Part shown: one piece after another, positions 61,275 to 64,000 of the stretch
Position numbering within the stretch: position 1 is the first letter of the stretch
Layout of the letters: every line of letters begins with the position of its first letter
NCBI RefSeq assembly: GCF_003264365.1
Contig: NZ_PYAK01000002.1
Location: 1 to 64,000, forward strand
DNA from: Micromonospora noduli
Lineage (GTDB): Bacteria > Actinomycetota > Actinomycetes > Mycobacteriales > Micromonosporaceae
Direction of reading: 5' to 3'
Length of the DNA: 64,000 bases
Position numbers and translations under genes: made by a program
The notes under the pieces: generated by a model
What the model saw: the letters and a program-made list of their open reading frames with translations, nothing else
Told to the model about the DNA's origin: nothing
The model's database searches: none

Positions 61275-63649
61275 TGGCAGGCCTCGCACGACTCGGGGTT
61301 CTCCAGCGAGCAGGCCAGCGCCTCCGCGTCAACCCCGACGGCGGGCGCGACAGCGCTGACGGTGGCCTGCTGGATCCGCGTCGCGGGGCGCGAACGCAGG
61401 TAGTAGGTGGTCTTCAGGCCGGCCTTCCAGGCGTACAGGTACATCGACGAGAGCTTGCCGATGGTCGGCGCGGCCAGGAACAGGTTCAGCGACTGGGACT
61501 GGTCGATGAACGGGGCGCGGGCGGCGGCCAGGTCGATCAGCGCCCGCTGCGGCAGCTCCCACGCGGTGCGGAACAGCTCCCGTACGCCGGCCGGCAGCTC
61601 GGCGATGTCCTGCACCGACCCCTCCGCCCGCTTGATCGCCGAACGGATCCGCTCGGTCCACAGACCGCGGGCCTTCAGCTCGCGTACCAGAGCGGTGTTG
61701 ACCTGGAGGAACTCCCCCGACAGAGTCTCGCGCTTGAACAGGTTGGACACCTGCGGCTCGATGCACTCGTAGCACCCGGCGATCGAGGCGATGGTCGCTG
61801 TCGGCGCGACCGCCACGAGCAGCGAGTTGCGCAGCCCGTACGCCTCGACCCGCTCACGCAGCGCGTCCCACCGCGCGGTCTGCGTACCCTCGACACCCCA
61901 CAGGTCGGGCTGGAGCTGGCCCCGCGCGGCCCGGGTCTGCGGGTACGCCGGATGCGCGCCGAAGTCGCGCGCGAGGTCGGCGGAGGTCTCCAGCGCGGTC
62001 AGGTACAGCTCCTCGCTGATCAGGGTGGACAGCTCCCGCGCGGCCGGCGAGTCGAACGGCAGCCGTAGCGCGAAGAAGACGTCCTGGAGGCCCATCAGCC
62101 CGAGTCCGACCGGCCGCCACCGGGGGTTGCTCGCCGCCGCCTGCGCGGTCGGGTAGTAGTTGATGTCGATGACCCGGTCGAGGAAGGTCACCGCGGTCCG
62201 CACCGTGGCGCGCAGCCGCTCCCAGTCGATGCCGCCGTCGGTGAGGTGGGCGGCGAGGTTCACCGAGCCGAGGTTGCACACGGCGGTCTCGGTGTCACTG
62301 GACACCTCGACGATCTCGGTGCAGAGGTTCGACAGGTGCACCACGTTGCCCGGCTCGGCGGTCTGGTTGCAGAGTCGGTTGGCGGCGTCCTTGAAGGTCA
62401 TCCATCCGTTGCCGGTCTGGGCGAGGGTCCGCATCATCTTCCCGTACAGCTCCCGTGCCGGGACCTGCCGCACGTAGCGACAGTGCGCCTCGGCCTCCCG
62501 GTACGCGGCGTCGAACCGCTCCCCCCACAGGTCGGGCAGCTCGGGCACCTCGTGCGGGTCGAACAGCGACCACAGCTCGTCGGCCTCGACCCGGCGCATG
62601 AACTCGTCCGGGATCCAGTTGGCCAGGTTGAGGTTGTGGGTGCGCCGGGCGTCCTCGCCGGTGTTGTCCCGCAGTTGCAGGAACTCCTCGATGTCCGGGT
62701 GCCACGGCTCCAGATAGACGCAGGCCGCGCCCTTGCGCCGGCCACCCTGGTTCACCGCGGCGACGCTCGCGTCCAGCGTGCGCAGCCACGGCACGATCCC
62801 GTTGGACTGCCCGTTCGTGCCCCGGATCAGCGCGCCTCGGGAGCGGACCCGGGAGTACGCGATGCCGATGCCACCGGCGAACTTGGACAGGTTGGCGACC
62901 TGGGCGTACCGCTGGTAGATCGAGTCCAGCTCGTCGAGCGGGGAGTCGACCAGGTAGCAGGAGGACATCTGGGTGTGCCGGGTGCCGGAGTTGAACAAGG
63001 TCGGTGAGCTGGGCAGGTAGGCCAGGCTGGACATCAGCCGGTAGAAGTCGACCGCCTCGTCGGCCGTCCGGGACAGTCCGCAGGCCACCCGCAGCAGCCA
63101 GTACTGGGGGGTCTCCAGCACCAGTCGGCTGGTGGGGTGGCGCAGCAGGTAGCGGTCGTACACGGTGCGCAGGCCGAAGTACTCGAACCGGCGGTCGCCG
63201 TCCGGGTCGATGGCGTGGTCGAGGGTCGCGGCGTGCGCGGCGACGAACGCGGCGGTGTCGTCACCGATCAGGCCCTCGGCGTGGCCGACCCGGATCGCCG
63301 CGCTGAACGAGGTGATGCCCTGTCGACGCACCTCCTTGTCGACGTAACCGGCCAGCAGCCGCGCGGCGAGGCGCGAGTACTGCGGCTCCTCACCGATCAT
63401 CTCGGCCGCGGTCTGGATGGACAGCCGGTCCAGTTCGGCAGTGGTCGCGCCGTCGTAGAGGCCGCTGATGGTGCGGGTGGCCACCCGCATCGGGTCGACG
63501 TCGGTCAGGTCGTCGGCCCACCGTTCAACCGCTCGGACGATCTTGTTCACGTCCACGGGTTCGGTGCCGCCGTCGCGCTTGCGGACCTGCATCGGCGTCC
63601 GCCGCACTGTCGCGTCGCCGCTGGTCGGGACTACCTCGGTGACTGTCAC
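61271..63649 (-). CDS. nrdA: Ribonucleotide reductase class Ia, alpha subunit
   Basis: A 792-aa catalytic subunit from the GTG at 63649, chosen for GAGGAG 6 nt upstream. The ATP cone (about 20-105; MQVRKRDGGTEPVDVNKIV) allows dATP inhibition. Active-site elements include NSGTRHTQMSSCYLVD, LCTEIVEVSSD and NLGSVNLAA. The C-terminal CEACQ carries the Cys pair that exchanges with thioredoxin. It is cotranscribed with nrdB. A cobalamin riboswitch lies upstream, implying repression when B12 is available. Confidence 0.95.
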   Translation of the reverse strand: MTVTEVVPTSGDATVRRTPMQVRKRDGGTEPVDVNKIVRAVERWADDLTDVDPMRVATRTISGLYDGATTAELDRLSIQTAAEMIGEEPQYSRLAARLLAGYVDKEVRRQGITSFSAAIRVGHAEGLIGDDTAAFVAAHAATLDHAIDPDGDRRFEYFGLRTVYDRYLLRHPTSRLVLETPQYWLLRVACGLSRTADEAVDFYRLMSSLAYLPSSPTLFNSGTRHTQMSSCYLVDSPLDELDSIYQRYAQVANLSKFAGGIGIAYSRVRSRGALIRGTNGQSNGIVPWLRTLDASVAAVNQGGRRKGAACVYLEPWHPDIEEFLQLRDNTGEDARRTHNLNLANWIPDEFMRRVEADELWSLFDPHEVPELPDLWGERFDAAYREAEAHCRYVRQVPARELYGKMMRTLAQTGNGWMTFKDAANRLCNQTAEPGNVVHLSNLCTEIVEVSSDTETAVCNLGSVNLAAHLTDGGIDWERLRATVRTAVTFLDRVIDINYYPTAQAAASNPRWRPVGLGLMGLQDVFFALRLPFDSPAARELSTLISEELYLTALETSADLARDFGAHPAYPQTRAARGQLQPDLWGVEGTQTARWDALRERVEAYGLRNSLLVAVAPTATIASIAGCYECIEPQVSNLFKRETLSGEFLQVNTALVRELKARGLWTERIRSAIKRAEGSVQDIAELPAGVRELFRTAWELPQRALIDLAAARAPFIDQSQSLNLFLAAPTIGKLSSMYLYAWKAGLKTTYYLRSRPATRIQQATVSAVAPAVGVDAEALACSLENPESCEACQ

Positions 63650-63784
63650 CACTCGCTCCTCGGAGTTCGAGACCTGGTGGCCCGGACGCGAGGAGACAGA
63701 CACCAACGGACGCCACGCCAGCCCGGCGTGGGTCAGGGGGCGTCAGCCGTCCCACGCGGCCTCGGACCGCCGCCCACCCGGGTA

Positions 63785-63962
63785 CGGGTACGCGGCGCGC
63801 TGGCAGGTCTTCGGACTCGCGGGCACGACCGGTGTCGCCGGTCTCCTACTGGCCGTCGCTTCCCAGGCCGATTGGTGGCCCAGTGCTGTTGACGGCGGTC
63901 GTTCCCACTCACCGCTGCGGGACAGTCCCGGATTTCCACCGGGTTCCCTGTTGCCTCGACCA
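63785..63962 (-). ncRNA. Cobalamin (B12) riboswitch upstream of nrdAB
   Basis: On the minus strand the 5' part reads GGGAACCCGGTGGAAATCCG followed by GGGACTGTCCCGCAGCGGTG, the conserved core of cobalamin riboswitches. The 3' part contains AGTCCGAAGACCTGCC, the B12 box. The aptamer lies about 135 nt upstream of the nrdA start; the sequence between could hold the expression platform. In Streptomyces coelicolor a B12 riboswitch represses class Ia nrdABS when the B12-dependent class II enzyme can act, and the same logic is expected here. Confidence 0.92.
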
Positions 63963-64000
63963 CCCCGGATGAGCGGCCGAACCAGCTGCGCTCGACACCA

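Noticed and set aside
63733..63963. A 76-codon minus-strand frame upstream of nrdA
   Set aside because: It lies entirely over the cobalamin riboswitch, whose conserved core explains the sequence.

Overview
The window is chromosomal DNA of a high-GC actinomycete, most probably a member of the Micromonosporaceae. The signs are very high GC at third codon positions, frequent GTG and TTG starts, many leaderless promoters (a TANNNT hexamer 6-8 nt before the start codon), an actinobacterial EccB protein, a DUF397/DUF5753 regulator pair, and a class Ia ribonucleotide reductase behind a cobalamin riboswitch. The genus is inferred from gene content and style; no rRNA or marker gene is present. About 65 protein genes are supported. 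I found no tRNA, rRNA, CRISPR array, insertion sequence or prophage.

Layout. 1-8.5 kb: hairpin repeats, a two-component system, a DedA membrane protein, a nitrilase/MOSC/VOC run, DinB and GNAT proteins, a histidine phosphatase and a membrane Ser/Thr kinase. 8.3-11 kb: a LacI repressor with tandem operators and the DUF397/DUF5753 pair. 11.3-15.4 kb: a diguanylate cyclase, a rifampicin monooxygenase (Rox) behind a rifamycin-associated element, an APH(9)-like kinase and an FMN reductase. 15.4-18.9 kb: a solitary MazF/PemK-like protein, two NUDIX proteins, a serpin and a DUF2267 protein. 18.9-25.5 kb: a divergent carbohydrate locus, with glucosidase, isomerase and dehydrogenase on one side and a sugar ABC importer without its own ATPase on the other. 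25.6-34.3 kb: a methyltransferase, an orphan EccB, a spermidine-synthase-fold protein, an acyl-CoA dehydrogenase, a yellow/royal-jelly-type propeller and small enzymes. 34.4-46.3 kb: several regulator plus transporter or enzyme pairs (ArsR-like/MFS, MarR/LLM-hemerythrin, AraC, MocR/EamA, HxlR/NmrA). 46.4-52.2 kb: GNAT, TetR, a voltage-gated-type channel with a Ca2+-loop-like tail, and an overlapping three-gene operon (ACAD-like flavoprotein, cytosolic PhnD-like protein, TusA-like/diiron ferritin-like fusion). 52.2-53.8 kb: a DUF1330 gene and a TetR gene sharing an operator, and a DksA-like protein. 54.0-59.2 kb: an arsenic locus (flavoprotein, ArsN-type acetyltransferase, ArsR, Acr3, ArsC) abutting an enolase. 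59.3-64 kb: a MerR-redoxin fusion, nrdB, nrdA and the cobalamin riboswitch.

Most promising for novelty: the three-gene flavoprotein/PhnD-like/TusA-diiron operon (48990-52212), whose genes all carry family-atypical features; the MerR regulator fused to a redoxin domain that has lost its cysteines, beside nrdAB; the arsenic flavoprotein with a cysteine-paired tail; the channel with a GTGA-coupled leader peptide; and three families of long intergenic hairpins, one present twice between convergent genes. All functional statements are read from sequence and family knowledge; nothing was searched or computed beyond manual inspection.
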